Positions 15,150 through 23,638 of a DNA stretch of 64,000 nucleotides are shown here, one piece after another; position 1 is the first letter of the stretch, and every line of letters starts with the position of its first letter. The notes under the pieces are model-generated. The model did not search any database. It worked only from the letters and a program-made list of their open reading frames with translations, and was not told the DNA's origin. The DNA lies in assembly GCA_964535455.1 (NCBI GenBank), contig CAZHTZ010000001.1:1-64000 (forward strand), written 5' to 3'. The DNA comes from SSF26 sp964535455. Lineage in GTDB: Bacteria; Chloroflexota; Anaerolineae; J102. Made by a program: the position numbers and the translations under genes.

Positions 15150-17186
15150 TTACGCAGGCACGAGCGCCGGCTCCAATTGCCGCGCCGAACCTTCGCTCAG
15201 GTTCAACAGCAGCAGGCCATACAACTGCGCCAGCACCTGTTCGTTGCTGAACTGCGTGCCGGTGATGGCGCCCGATGGACAGGCCGCCACGCAGGTGCCG
15301 CAGCCCTGGCACAGCGCCGGGTTGATCTCGGTGACCTTGGCGGCCGTGTCGTACGAGATGGCATTGTAGGGACAGAGGTTGTTGCAGATGCGGCAGCCGG
15401 AGCAGAGTTCGGCAATGATGCTGGCCCGCACCGGCTCCAGCGCCAGCACCTTCTGGTGGATGCGTCCCATCACCCGCGCCGCGGCGGCGGCGCCCTGGGC
15501 CACACTGGCCGGGATGTCCTTGGGTCCCTGGCAGACGCCGGCGATGAAGATGCCTTCCGTCATCGTCGCCACGGGGTCCAGCTTGGGATGCCTCTCGATG
15601 AACCAGCCATTGGCGCTGCAAGCGATGCCAAATGTGTGGGCCACAGCCGTCGAGTCCTGCCGGGGCTGCAATGCCGCAGACAGCACCACCATATCGACAG
15701 GAATGCGGCGCTGCTTGCCCAGCAAAGTGTCTTCGACCTGGATGATGAGCTTGCCCTCTTCGCCGCTCATGCGGGCGGCGTCGGTCACTTCCGCCACGCG
15801 TCCCCGCACAAAGTGGACCCCCTCCTCCAGCACTCGCTGGTAGAACTCGTCGTAGTCCTTGAAGGCGGTGCGTATGTCGATATAGAAGTTGAAAACCTCG
15901 GCGCCGGTGCGCTCCTTCACCAGGTGGGCGAATTTCAGGCTCTGCATGCAGCAGATGCTGGAGCAATAGGGATTGTAGTTGTGGTCGCGGCTGCCCACAC
16001 AGTGGATGATGCCCACCGTCGCCGGCTCCGTCACCCCATCTCGCAGCACGATCTTTCCACCTGTGGGGCCGGCGGCGTTGCAGAGCCGTTCGAATTCCAG
16101 GCTGGTGAACACGTTTGCCAGCCGGGCGTAGCCGTATTGGGGAATGCGTCGACGATCGAACAAATCGAAGCCGGTGGCCAGGATGATGTTGCCTACCTGG
16201 AACTGGAGAATTTCATCCTTTTGCTCGAAGTCAATCGACTTGGGCTGGGTGGGGCAGAAGAGCTGGCAGGCTTTGCACTTTCCGCGCTGGAAGTACGTGC
16301 AGTTCTCGCGGTCGATGACCGGGTATTTGGGCACCGCCTGGGCAAAGGGCCGGTAGACCGCCTTGCGATAGCCCAACCCCGCCTCGTAGGTATTGTCCAG
16401 CACCCGCACAGGGCACTTCTCGATGCAGATGCCGCAGCCTGTGCAGACACTCTCATTCACGTAGCGCGCCTTCTTGCGCACGGTGACGGTAAAGTTGCCC
16501 ACGTAGCCATCCACACGCTCCACCTCGCTCCAGGTGAGCAGGGTCACGTTCGGATGCCCGCCCACATCCACCATCTTGGGCGTCAGGATGCAGGCCGAGC
16601 AGTCGAGCGTGGGGAAGGTCTTGTCGAACTGGGCCATATGCCCGCCGATGGACGGCTCTCTTTCCACCAGGTAGACCGGGTAGCCACTGTCGGCGATCTC
16701 AAGCGCCGCCTGGATACCGGCGATGCCGCCGCCGACGATGAGGGTGGCCGGATGGATGGGTACTTGCAGGGGTTCCAGAGGCTGGTGCAGGATCACCCGC
16801 TCCACGCCGCCCGAAACCACCGCCTTCGACTTCTCGGTGGCCGCCCTGCGATCGGTGTGCACCCACGACACCTGTTCGCGGATCGACACCAGCTCACACA
16901 GAAAAGGGTTCAACCCCGCCCGCTTGCAGGCCGTGCGGAAGGTGCGCTCGTGCAGATGGGGCGAGCACGCTGCTACGACGACCCTGGTCAGGCCCTGTTC
17001 CTTGATGTCGGCCTCGATCAGCTCTTGGCCCAGGCTGGAGCACATAAATTGATAGTCGCGGGCGACCACGACGCCCCGATCCTTGAGCTCATCGCCGGCC
17101 CACAGCGCCACCTCCTCCACGTCCACGGTGGCGGCAATATTGGTGCCGCAATGGCAGACGTATACGCCGATACGTTCACGACTCAT
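15150..17186 (-). CDS. hdrA: HdrA-like electron-bifurcating flavoprotein
   Basis: 678 residues. N-terminal H-C-G-T-N-I-A-A domain; FAD-binding Rossmann motif I-V-G-G-G-I-A-G-I-Q-A-A at about 147-158; the HdrA-specific C-S-A-C-I-L-T-P-K-M segment; a C-T-G-C-G-I-C-I-E-K-C-P ferredoxin motif around residue 246; Cys-rich insertion C-K-A-C-Q-L-F-C-P; and two C-terminal [4Fe-4S] motifs (C-S-G-C-R-I-C-N-N-L-C-P and C-Q-G-C-G-T-C-V-A-A-C-P). HdrA carries the flavin that splits an electron pair between ferredoxin and a disulfide-type acceptor (family knowledge). The start overlaps the hdrB 3' end by 11 bases. Only one HdrA unit is present; the polypeptide is not fused to MvhD. Confidence 0.95.
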   Translation of the reverse strand: MSRERIGVYVCHCGTNIAATVDVEEVALWAGDELKDRGVVVARDYQFMCSSLGQELIEADIKEQGLTRVVVAACSPHLHERTFRTACKRAGLNPFLCELVSIREQVSWVHTDRRAATEKSKAVVSGGVERVILHQPLEPLQVPIHPATLIVGGGIAGIQAALEIADSGYPVYLVEREPSIGGHMAQFDKTFPTLDCSACILTPKMVDVGGHPNVTLLTWSEVERVDGYVGNFTVTVRKKARYVNESVCTGCGICIEKCPVRVLDNTYEAGLGYRKAVYRPFAQAVPKYPVIDRENCTYFQRGKCKACQLFCPTQPKSIDFEQKDEILQFQVGNIILATGFDLFDRRRIPQYGYARLANVFTSLEFERLCNAAGPTGGKIVLRDGVTEPATVGIIHCVGSRDHNYNPYCSSICCMQSLKFAHLVKERTGAEVFNFYIDIRTAFKDYDEFYQRVLEEGVHFVRGRVAEVTDAARMSGEEGKLIIQVEDTLLGKQRRIPVDMVVLSAALQPRQDSTAVAHTFGIACSANGWFIERHPKLDPVATMTEGIFIAGVCQGPKDIPASVAQGAAAAARVMGRIHQKVLALEPVRASIIAELCSGCRICNNLCPYNAISYDTAAKVTEINPALCQGCGTCVAACPSGAITGTQFSNEQVLAQLYGLLLLNLSEGSARQLEPALVPA

Positions 17187-18168
17187 GGCTCAACCCTCCA
17201 TCGGCCATCGCCGGCGTCGGAAGCGCCTCTTTGCCGGCCCGCTCCTTTTTCGGCTTGGGCGGCGGCTCGACCCCGATCTTGTTCAGGGCCGCAGTGGCGT
17301 CTATGAACTCCTTGCCGAATCCCAGGGTCGCCGCCGGCAGCCCAAACGCCAGCCCCATCAACTGCGTGAAGTAAAGAATAGGAAGGTGGTACTTGGTGCC
17401 GAAGTGGCGGTTTACAGCCTCCTGGTAGGCATCCAGGTTGAGCTGGCACATGGGGCAGAGGGTGACGATGGCGTCAGCCTCGTACTCGGCAGCATTTTGC
17501 AGCAGCTGCCGGATCATCTCCAGCGCCACCTGCTCGCTGATCTGCGTCATGTGCCCGCCGCAGCAGTGCGTCTTGACCGGGAAGTCCACGACGGTCGTTC
17601 CCAGCGTCCGCATGAGCTTGTCCAGGGACATGGGGTATTCGGGGTCGTCGAACGCCCCCTGGAAGCCGGGACGGACGATCAGGCAGCCATAGTACGGTGC
17701 GATTCGCAGTCCATACAGCGGCTTCTGCACCCTGGCGGCGATGGCATCGTAGCCCACGTCGTTGACGACAATGTCCAACAAGTGGCGGACGCGGACGCTG
17801 CCCGGCCGGTAGCTCAATCCCCCGGCCGCCAGCGCCGTGTTGATGTTGGCAGCCAACCGGGGAGCGTCGCCCATGTACCTGTCAACCTTGCTCAGGTTGA
17901 GGAAGCAGGCGCTGCATGGGGCGACGACCTGATTCTTGCTGCCGCCATTGAGTTTCTGTCGGGAAGCGATGGCCAGATTCCTCGCCACCAGTGCATACGC
18001 CGGCAGCATTTCGATGGCAATGTACTCCGTGGCCCCACAGCAGTTCCAGTCTTCGAGCTGCACGAACTCGATATCCAAAAGAGGCGCCACTGCCATAGCC
18101 GATTGATGGTAGGCAATGGCGTTGCGCTCCAAGGAACAGCCTGGGTAATAGCCGTACTTTGCACTCAT
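17176..18168 (-). CDS. hdrB: Heterodisulfide reductase-like subunit B (two CCG domains)
   Basis: 330 residues. Two cysteine-rich CCG domains: W-N-C-C-G-A near residue 43 with C-S-A-C-F-L near 83, and H-C-C-G-G-H near 202 with C-P-M-C-Q-L near 237. These bind the noncubane [4Fe-4S] clusters that reduce the disulfide in methanogens. No methanogenesis genes are in the window, so the natural acceptor here is unknown. The last 45 residues, proline/lysine-rich, extend beyond the usual end. ATGA overlap with hdrC. Confidence 0.94.
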   Translation of the reverse strand: MSAKYGYYPGCSLERNAIAYHQSAMAVAPLLDIEFVQLEDWNCCGATEYIAIEMLPAYALVARNLAIASRQKLNGGSKNQVVAPCSACFLNLSKVDRYMGDAPRLAANINTALAAGGLSYRPGSVRVRHLLDIVVNDVGYDAIAARVQKPLYGLRIAPYYGCLIVRPGFQGAFDDPEYPMSLDKLMRTLGTTVVDFPVKTHCCGGHMTQISEQVALEMIRQLLQNAAEYEADAIVTLCPMCQLNLDAYQEAVNRHFGTKYHLPILYFTQLMGLAFGLPAATLGFGKEFIDATAALNKIGVEPPPKPKKERAGKEALPTPAMADGGLSHES

Positions 18169-18803
18169 TGCCTGCCTCCTAATAAGGTGGCGCCGCCTCC
18201 TGATAAGGTGGCGCCTCCTCCTTCATCCAGTTCCCTTGCCTTGGCCAGGATCGCCTGCAGCTGCTTGATGCCGTCGATCCGTTTTGGCGTCAGGTCCATG
18301 CGGCCCTTGCGAAGCATGCCCAACCCCAACCCTAACTTCTTGACGGCGGTCAGGGGGTGATGGCGGAGATGGTAGCGAGTCGCCAACCCAAGCTCGAAGC
18401 TGCGCCCGTAGTTGTTCACGAAGTCGATAAACGTCTCCGAGAAACCGGGAGCGTCGGCGGCGCTTGACTCGCGATAGAGTCCCTCCTTGATGGCCATGCG
18501 CTTCAGCGTGTACATGATGTCGGTGATGTGGATTTCCTGCGGACACCGCACCGTGCAGTAGTAGCAGGAAACGCAATACCAGGGGGTATTGCTGCGCAAC
18601 ACATCCTCCTTCATGCCCGCCCGAATCATGGCGAACAGATGCCGCGGTGTGTGTTCCATGTCGGGGCCCGAGGGACACGAACCCCCACAAGTGCCACACT
18701 GTATACAAAGTTCCAGATGGGAGGCGCCGCCGGGTGTCGCCGCAATGACCTCGTCCATGAACGCGCCGGGCGACGGCCCCGCCGTACTTCGCTGTGCGAC
18801 CAT
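18165..18803 (-). CDS. hdrC: Heterodisulfide reductase-like subunit C
   Basis: 212 residues. Two [4Fe-4S] motifs: C-I-Q-C-G-T-C-G-G-S-C-P near residue 33 and C-V-S-C-Y-Y-C-T-V-R-C-P near 77. It transfers electrons between HdrA and HdrB. No membrane segment is seen, so this is the soluble form. First gene of the operon; the ATG at 18803 has AAGGAG 10 bases upstream. The C-terminal tail contains a twice-repeated G-G-G-A-T-L, produced by a direct repeat GATAAGGTGGCGCC at about 18180-18215, so the tail is probably not structured. Confidence 0.94.
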   Translation of the reverse strand: MVAQRSTAGPSPGAFMDEVIAATPGGASHLELCIQCGTCGGSCPSGPDMEHTPRHLFAMIRAGMKEDVLRSNTPWYCVSCYYCTVRCPQEIHITDIMYTLKRMAIKEGLYRESSAADAPGFSETFIDFVNNYGRSFELGLATRYHLRHHPLTAVKKLGLGLGMLRKGRMDLTPKRIDGIKQLQAILAKARELDEGGGATLSGGGATLLGGRQ

Positions 18804-18860
18804 ATGATCTTAGCTCCTTGGCGTTTGCGCGGCAGCGGAAAGACCGATAACAGCGGAACC

Positions 18861-18922
18861 AGTATAACCTATTCCATGGCGCCAGAATATGATCTGGATC
18901 ATGTTACGTGAAATAATTCACG
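18861..18922 (-). promoter_or_regulatory. hdr-mvh operon promoter with FNR-like and CRP-like palindromes
   Basis: On the minus strand a TATACT -10 element lies at 18861-18866. An FNR-like palindrome ATGAT-CTGG-ATCAT (18889-18902) is centred 32 bp upstream of the -10 centre, i.e. at about -41.5, the class II activator position. A CRP-like palindrome CGTGA-N6-TCACG (18907-18922) is centred at about -60.5, close to a class I position. No -35 element is needed in such a layout. The regulator is unknown; activation by anoxia or by a cyclic nucleotide is inference. Confidence 0.6.
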
Positions 18923-19003
18923 AAATGCACTTCGCTTTTGCGGTGAGGCCAGCACCTGGGCGATGGACGCGTACGCCCGTCCTGGCAATGCCCTTGCAGG
19001 TTG

Positions 19004-19032
19004 TTGCCGGTGGTATCGTTGCCGTTTATGAT
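19004..19032 (+). promoter_or_regulatory. Promoter of the serine dehydratase genes
   Basis: TTGCCG (19004-19009) and TATGAT (19027-19032) are separated by 17 bp, a good sigma-70 type arrangement, and end 39 bases before the chosen ATG at 19072. Confidence 0.55.
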
Positions 19033-19071
19033 CCCTGTGCGTATTCCCACGCTCGCCTAAGACCAGCACCC

Positions 19072-19755
19072 ATGCCCTCCCAACGTCCCGTTTCTGCTTT
19101 CGACATCATCGGCCCCATCATGGTGGGACCCTCCAGCTCCCACACCGCCGGCGCCGTCCGCCTGGGCCTGATCGGCCGCTCCATCCTGGGCGCGCCCCCG
19201 GAGTCCGCCCTGATCGAGCTCCACGGCTCCTTCGCCCAGACCGGCAAGGGACACGGCACCGACCGCGCCCTGGTGGCGGGGCTGTTGGGCTTCGCCCCGG
19301 ACGACCCCCGCATCCGTTACAGCTTCGACATCGCCGCCGAGACCGGGCTGCGCTTCCAGATCGCCGAGGTGGACCTGGGCGCAGACGCCCATCCCAACTC
19401 GGTGCGGCTGACGCTGCGGGCGGGCGACCGTGAGATGGTGCTCGTCGGAGCCTCAATTGGCGGCGGCATGATCGAGATCACAGACATCCAGGGCTACGGC
19501 GTGCACTTCACCGGCGAACACGACGCCCTCATCGTCGTGGCCGAGGACCGCCCCGGCACCATCAACGCCGTTACCGGGGTGCTGCTCGAGCGCCACATCA
19601 ACGTCGCCTTTTCCCGCGTCGAGCGTAAGCAGCGCGGAGGGGAGGCCATCATGATCTTCGAGACCGACGACGCCATCCCATCCGAGCTGTTGGAAGCTAT
19701 CGAGGACTTCTACTGGGTGCGGTGGGCGCGGCATGTCGGAAAAGTTACAGGTTGA
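19072..19755 (+). CDS. sdaAB: L-serine dehydratase, beta subunit
   Basis: 227 residues. Begins with S-A-F-D-I-I-G-P-I-M-V-G-P-S-S-S-H-T-A-G-A, the conserved N-terminus of the beta chain. The middle matches the G-T-D-x-A-L-V-A-G-L-L-G-F region, and residues about 150-225 form an ACT domain (A-L-I-V-V-A-E-D-R-P-G-T-I-N-A-V) that is thought to bind serine as regulator. With the alpha subunit it forms the [4Fe-4S] enzyme that converts L-serine to pyruvate and ammonia. The ATG at 19072 is chosen because the conserved region starts five residues later and a promoter lies at 19004-19032. No strong ribosome binding site. Confidence 0.93.
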   Translation: MPSQRPVSAFDIIGPIMVGPSSSHTAGAVRLGLIGRSILGAPPESALIELHGSFAQTGKGHGTDRALVAGLLGFAPDDPRIRYSFDIAAETGLRFQIAEVDLGADAHPNSVRLTLRAGDREMVLVGASIGGGMIEITDIQGYGVHFTGEHDALIVVAEDRPGTINAVTGVLLERHINVAFSRVERKQRGGEAIMIFETDDAIPSELLEAIEDFYWVRWARHVGKVTG

Positions 19756-19757
19756 AG

Positions 19758-19789
19758 GCTTCGCCCTGAAGGGCTCAAGCCCGAAGGGT
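19758..19789. repeat. TTCGCCCTGA...CCCGAAGGGT element, copy 2
   Basis: GCTTCGCCCTGA followed by AGGGCTCAAG and CCCGAAGGGT, almost the same as 11511-11540. It lies in the 90-base gap between the two serine dehydratase genes, beside short GGTTGAAGG-type repeats. Confidence 0.65.
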
Positions 19790-19845
19790 TGAAGGCTAAA
19801 GGTTGGGTGGCTTCAACCTGCAACCTTCAACCCCTGGAGATACTT

Positions 19846-20745
19846 ATGTTTAGTTCGATCGCGGAAATGGTGGAGCGGGCCGAGAACAGCGGGCTGCCGC
19901 TGCACGAGGTCGTGCTGCGGACCGAGGCTGAGAACAGCAGCAAGGACGTCGAGGCGCTGCGCGGGCGGATGCGGGCGCGGCTGGATGTGATGAAGCGGGC
20001 GACGGTGCAGGGTATCGCCGAGCCGGTGATGTCGTTGAGCGGCATCAGCGGTGGCAGCGCCTACCGCTTCTGGAACTGGCTGGCGGACCCCGCCCACGAG
20101 CCGCTCACCGGCCCCATTCTCAGCCGCGCCGTGGCGCGAGCCATGGCTGTGAATGAGGTCAACGCCGGGATGGGCTGCATCGTCGCCACCCCCACCGCCG
20201 GATCCGCCGGTATTCTCCCCGGTGTGCTGATCACGCTGCAAGAAGTGCGCGGCTTCAGCGATGAGCAGTTGGTGGCGGCGTTGTTCACGGCCAGCGGCAT
20301 CGGCGCCGTCATCTTCCGCCGGGCCAGCGTGTCCGGGGCCGCCGGGGGCTGTCAGGCCGAGACCGGCAGCGCCGCGGCCATGGCGGCCGGGGCCGCGGTG
20401 GAGCTGCTGGGAGGGACGCCGCGCCAGTCGGCCCAGGCGGTGGCCATCACCATGAAGAACATGCTGGGGCTGGTCTGTGACCCGGTAGCGGGGCTGGTAG
20501 AGGTGCCGTGCGTCAAGCGCAACGCCGCCGGCGCCGCCCAGTGCTTTATCGCCGTGGACCTGGCCCTGGCCGGCGTCGAGAGCGTGATCCCGCCCGACGA
20601 GGTCATCGACGCCATGGCCAGCATCGGCAAGCGCATGGACGAGCGCTTCAAGGAAACGGCGCAGGGGGGGCTGGCGGCCACGCCTACGGGGCGGCGGCTG
20701 GCGCAACTGGTGTGGGGCGAACGGGCGCCCTCACCGCCGGATTGA
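19846..20745 (+). CDS. sdaAA: L-serine dehydratase, alpha subunit
   Basis: 299 residues. Catalytic chain carrying the cysteines for the [4Fe-4S] cluster: G-G-C-Q-A-E-T-G-S near residue 165, and C-D-P-V-A-G-L-V-E-V-P-C-V-K-R-N near 210-225. T-P-T-A-G-S-A-G-I-L-P-G near 115 is the conserved substrate region. The cluster acts as Lewis acid in dehydration of L-serine (family knowledge); it is oxygen-sensitive, which fits an organism with an anaerobic hydrogenase system. The ATG at 19846 has GGAG 8-9 bases upstream; an upstream in-frame ATG at 19789 lies within repeats and is rejected. Separate alpha and beta chains are as in Firmicutes. Confidence 0.94.
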   Translation: MFSSIAEMVERAENSGLPLHEVVLRTEAENSSKDVEALRGRMRARLDVMKRATVQGIAEPVMSLSGISGGSAYRFWNWLADPAHEPLTGPILSRAVARAMAVNEVNAGMGCIVATPTAGSAGILPGVLITLQEVRGFSDEQLVAALFTASGIGAVIFRRASVSGAAGGCQAETGSAAAMAAGAAVELLGGTPRQSAQAVAITMKNMLGLVCDPVAGLVEVPCVKRNAAGAAQCFIAVDLALAGVESVIPPDEVIDAMASIGKRMDERFKETAQGGLAATPTGRRLAQLVWGERAPSPPD

Positions 20746-20768
20746 GGTCCTGCGACCGAGGTCGCGGG

Positions 20769-21242
20769 CTAATCATCAGGCCAGCGGCCATAGCCAGTGT
20801 GGCCGGTTTGCCAGTGCTCCAGGACGGCGCCCGTGCCCGGCGTCAGCGGCTCGGGCAGGGCGTCAAGGGGATACCAGCCGGCGGCGCTGATCTCGGTCCC
20901 ATCCGCCTGCAGCTCACCGCCCAGGCTCTTGCAGGCGAACACAAAGATGTGGTCGCGCTTATAGGCCCCCAGCCACAGATAAACCCCCACCAGCCGCGTG
21001 ACCTCCACGGCCAACCCGGTCTCCTCACGCATCTCGCGCACCACCGCTTCGTCGGTGGACTCATTGCCGTTGCTGCCGCCGCCCGGCAGATACCAGGTGC
21101 GGGCGCCATAGTTGTGGCGAACGAAGAGGATGCGGCCATCGGCATCGGTGACGATGCCGCGCACCCCCACGGTGCGCGGTCGCGCCAACCGCCACCAGAC
21201 CACCAGCACCTTGAGCGCCGGGTCGCGCCAGTTCCAGGGCAT
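20769..21242 (-). CDS. Nudix hydrolase
   Basis: 157 residues. A clear Nudix box runs from G-G-S-N-G-N-E (about residue 56) to R-E-M-R-E-E-T-G-L (about 77), fitting G-x5-E-x7-R-E-U-x-E-E-x-G-U. The preceding T-W-Y-L-P-G-G-G strand is typical of ADP-ribose/NDP-sugar type family members, but substrate cannot be read from sequence. The first 25 residues (M-P-W-N-W-R) are basic and aromatic and may form an extra helix. The start overlaps closely with the psuG stop (3-base gap), implying a psuG-nudix operon, which fits nucleotide salvage or house-cleaning. Confidence 0.88.
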   Translation of the reverse strand: MPWNWRDPALKVLVVWWRLARPRTVGVRGIVTDADGRILFVRHNYGARTWYLPGGGSNGNESTDEAVVREMREETGLAVEVTRLVGVYLWLGAYKRDHIFVFACKSLGGELQADGTEISAAGWYPLDALPEPLTPGTGAVLEHWQTGHTGYGRWPDD

Positions 21243-21245
21243 GCG

Positions 21246-22097
21246 TCAGACCGTGTCCACGGCCAGGGCGATCTGGGCGCCCACCGTGGCGTTCTGCTCC
21301 AGCAAGGCCAGGTTGGCGCGTAGCGAGGCCTCACCGGTGGCCTGGGCAATGGTGCTGAGCAGGAAGGGGGTCACGGCCTTGCCGCGGATGCCGCGCGCCT
21401 GCGCCATCGCCAGAGCATGCTCGATGGCGGCTGTAGCCACGGCGTCGTCCAGCGCCGCCTCGGCCGGCACCGGCACCGTGACCAGCATGCCCGTGCGCAA
21501 CCCCAGTGCCCGGTGCGCTCGCCAGATGGCCGCCACCTCGGCAGGCGTGTCGCAGCGCACATCCACCGGCAGACCGGAAGAATAGGTGTAGAAAGCAGGG
21601 ACTTCATCACAGCCGAAGCCCAGCACCGGCACGCCCAGCGTCTCCAAGCGCTCGCGGGTGCGCGGCAGGTCGAGGATCGCCTTGGCCCCGGCGCAAACGA
21701 CCAGCACCGGGATCGTCGCCAGCGCCGTCAGGTCGGCGGACTCGTCGAAGTCATCGCCGCGGTGCACGCCGCCCAAACCCCCGGTGACGAACACTTCGAT
21801 GCCGGCGCGGTGCGCCACCCACATGGTGGTGGCGACGGTCGTGGCGGCGTCGAGCCGGCGGGCAGCGACGATGCCGATGTCCCGCAGCGAGGCCTTGAGA
21901 ATGCCTTCTCCGTGCGCAAAGCGCTCGATCTGACCGGGGTCAAGCCCGGCCACCGGCTCACCGGCAATAAAGCCGCAGGTGGCAGGCTGGGCGCCTTGCT
22001 CGCGGATAATGGCTTCCAGACGCAGGGCGGTGTGGTAGTTCTGAGGATAGGGGAGACCGTGGGCGATGACGGTGCTTTCGAGGGCGACGCGTGGCAT
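21246..22097 (-). CDS. psuG: Pseudouridine-5'-phosphate glycosidase
   Basis: 283 residues, close to the family length of about 300. It begins R-V-A-L-E-S-T-V-I-A-H-G-L-P-Y-P-x-N, the family start with the catalytic Glu, followed by G-F-I-A-G-E-P, the catalytic Lys region L-K-A-S-L-R-D, and F-V-T-G-G-L-G-G-V-H-R-G (manganese-site region). The enzyme splits the C-C glycosidic bond of pseudouridine-5'-phosphate into uracil and ribose-5-phosphate in RNA breakdown (family knowledge). No psuK kinase is adjacent. It lies between an MFS transporter gene ending at 22104 and the Nudix gene on the same strand. Confidence 0.93.
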   Translation of the reverse strand: MPRVALESTVIAHGLPYPQNYHTALRLEAIIREQGAQPATCGFIAGEPVAGLDPGQIERFAHGEGILKASLRDIGIVAARRLDAATTVATTMWVAHRAGIEVFVTGGLGGVHRGDDFDESADLTALATIPVLVVCAGAKAILDLPRTRERLETLGVPVLGFGCDEVPAFYTYSSGLPVDVRCDTPAEVAAIWRAHRALGLRTGMLVTVPVPAEAALDDAVATAAIEHALAMAQARGIRGKAVTPFLLSTIAQATGEASLRANLALLEQNATVGAQIALAVDTV

Positions 22098-22103
22098 GGC
22101 AGG

Positions 22104-23462
22104 TTAGAGGACAACGCCGTTGGGGTCGTTGCCGGAATCGAGAATGGCTTTGCGAACGTTGACGAAAGGAAGCAGGATCAGGCCGGCGACAAAGAAGACG
22201 ATCAGCGAGATCAGGGCGATGCGCGTGCTGCCGGTCAATTGCACGGCCAGGGCAAAGAGGGCGGTGCCAATCCACGACGTGCCGCGCTCGCTGATCTCGT
22301 AGAAGCCGAAGTATTCGGTCTCTTTGTCACGGGGGATCATCTGCGAGAAGAGGGAACGGCTGAGGGCCTGAGAGCCGCCCAGAACCAACGCCACCACCAC
22401 GCCCAGAATCCACAACTGCCACTGCTCGTAGAGCAGGGCGTAAGCGTAGATCACGACCAGCGACCAGATCACCAGGCTGATCAGAATCGAGCGCTTGGCG
22501 CCGATGACCAGGGCCAGGCGGCCGAAGGCCAGGGCGCCGCCGAAGGCAACGATCTGGATCAGCAGGACCAGCAAGACCAGCATGCTGGCGGTGGCGCCCA
22601 ACTCGCTGGCGGCAAAGAGCGTGGCGACCACGATCACGGTCTGGATGCCGTCGTTGTAGATCAGGTAGGCGATCAGGTAACGCAGGGTCTCCGGGTACTT
22701 GCGGCGCATCTCGCCCAGCGTGTGCAGGACTTCCTTGACGCCGTGAGACAGGTAGGACTCACCCGGTGGCAGAATGCGCCGGGGCAGGTGCTGACGTAAA
22801 CGCCGCTGAGGATAGAAGTAGGTGAAAACAAGCCACCAGACGCCGGCGCTGGCCAGGCTGATGCGCACGGCCAGACCGGTGTCGGCCATCGTCTGGAGGA
22901 GCACCAGGTTGCCGGCCAGCAGCACGGCGCCGCCCAGATACCCCATGGCAAAGCCACGCGAGCTGGTGGCGTCGCGGTCGCGCGGGGCGGCGATGTCGGG
23001 CAGATAGGCGTTGTAGGCGACGATGGCTGCCCCAAAGGCGAGATTGGCGATGATCAGAAGCAGGCCGCCGAAAAGAACGGCGCCGTTCGTCCCCAGCAGC
23101 GGCATGTCCGGCCGGATGAAAAAGAGCAGGATGGTGGCGACGGCCCCGATGTAGGCTGCGGTCAGCAGCAGGCGCTTCTTCAAGCCTGTATAGTCGACAA
23201 TGGTGCCCAGCAGCGGCAGGAAGAGCACCTGCAGGACGACGGAAATGGAGACGCAGGCGGGAAAGAAGGCGCCAGGCTCGACCATGCGGCCCAGAATCTG
23301 GACGCCGCCGTTACTCTTGGCGAGGCTTTCGAGATAGGGACCCAGAAAGGTGGTGACGACGGTGGTGCTGAAAGCCGAATTGGCCCAGTCATACATGGTC
23401 CAACCGCGAATCTCGCGGCGGTCACCGTAGGTACTGGGTGGGGATGTGGTAGTGGCAGTCAT
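22104..23462 (-). CDS. MFS transporter, UMF1/Atg22-like family
   Basis: 452 residues with twelve predicted hydrophobic segments. The N-terminus R-G-W-T-M-Y-D-W-A-N-S-A-F-S-T-T-V-V-T-T-F-x-G-P-Y is the hallmark of the UMF1 (Atg22-like) family. Other family patterns include the N-A-Y-L-P-D-I loop (about 185) and G-G-S-Q-A-L-S-R-S (about 360), which suggest export of amino acids or other small metabolites; the substrate is not known. The ATG at 23462 has AGGAG 6 bases ahead. It is followed by psuG 6 bases after the stop, so nucleoside or sugar product export is possible, as inference only. Confidence 0.88.
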   Translation of the reverse strand: MTATTTSPPSTYGDRREIRGWTMYDWANSAFSTTVVTTFLGPYLESLAKSNGGVQILGRMVEPGAFFPACVSISVVLQVLFLPLLGTIVDYTGLKKRLLLTAAYIGAVATILLFFIRPDMPLLGTNGAVLFGGLLLIIANLAFGAAIVAYNAYLPDIAAPRDRDATSSRGFAMGYLGGAVLLAGNLVLLQTMADTGLAVRISLASAGVWWLVFTYFYPQRRLRQHLPRRILPPGESYLSHGVKEVLHTLGEMRRKYPETLRYLIAYLIYNDGIQTVIVVATLFAASELGATASMLVLLVLLIQIVAFGGALAFGRLALVIGAKRSILISLVIWSLVVIYAYALLYEQWQLWILGVVVALVLGGSQALSRSLFSQMIPRDKETEYFGFYEISERGTSWIGTALFALAVQLTGSTRIALISLIVFFVAGLILLPFVNVRKAILDSGNDPNGVVL

Positions 23463-23515
23463 GACGTGCTCCTGGTGGCCGGGGAGGGGAGGGAGAGGCG
23501 AGAGATGAGAAACGA

Positions 23516-23630
23516 GTAGGGGCGACCCCCTGTGGTCGCCCTGGGGTGGCGGGTGGCGGGTAGGGCGACCCGCTGGGTCGCCCCTGGGTGGCGGGCGGTG
23601 GTGTAGGGGCGACCGGCCGGTCGCCCCTAC
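23516..23630. repeat. Three GTAGGGGCGACC palindromes between two MFS genes
   Basis: Three tandem but non-identical palindromes: 23516-23542, 23560-23585 and 23603-23630. The last is perfect over 28 bases (arms GTAGGGGCGACCGG / CCGGTCGCCCCTAC). They are separated by G-T-G-G-C-G-G-G-rich spacers. Related elements occur at 7122-7192. Confidence 0.8.
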
Positions 23631-23638
23631 CCGCCAGC

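Noticed and set aside
15177..17306. Long open frame on the plus strand opposite hdrA (709 residues)
   Set aside because: It mirrors hdrA codons in a high-GC region and has no recognisable domain; hdrA with all its cysteine motifs is the real gene.
23516..23630. Possible CRISPR array (three repeats in a row)
   Set aside because: The units are palindromes of unequal sequence with no equal-length unique spacers and no cas genes nearby.
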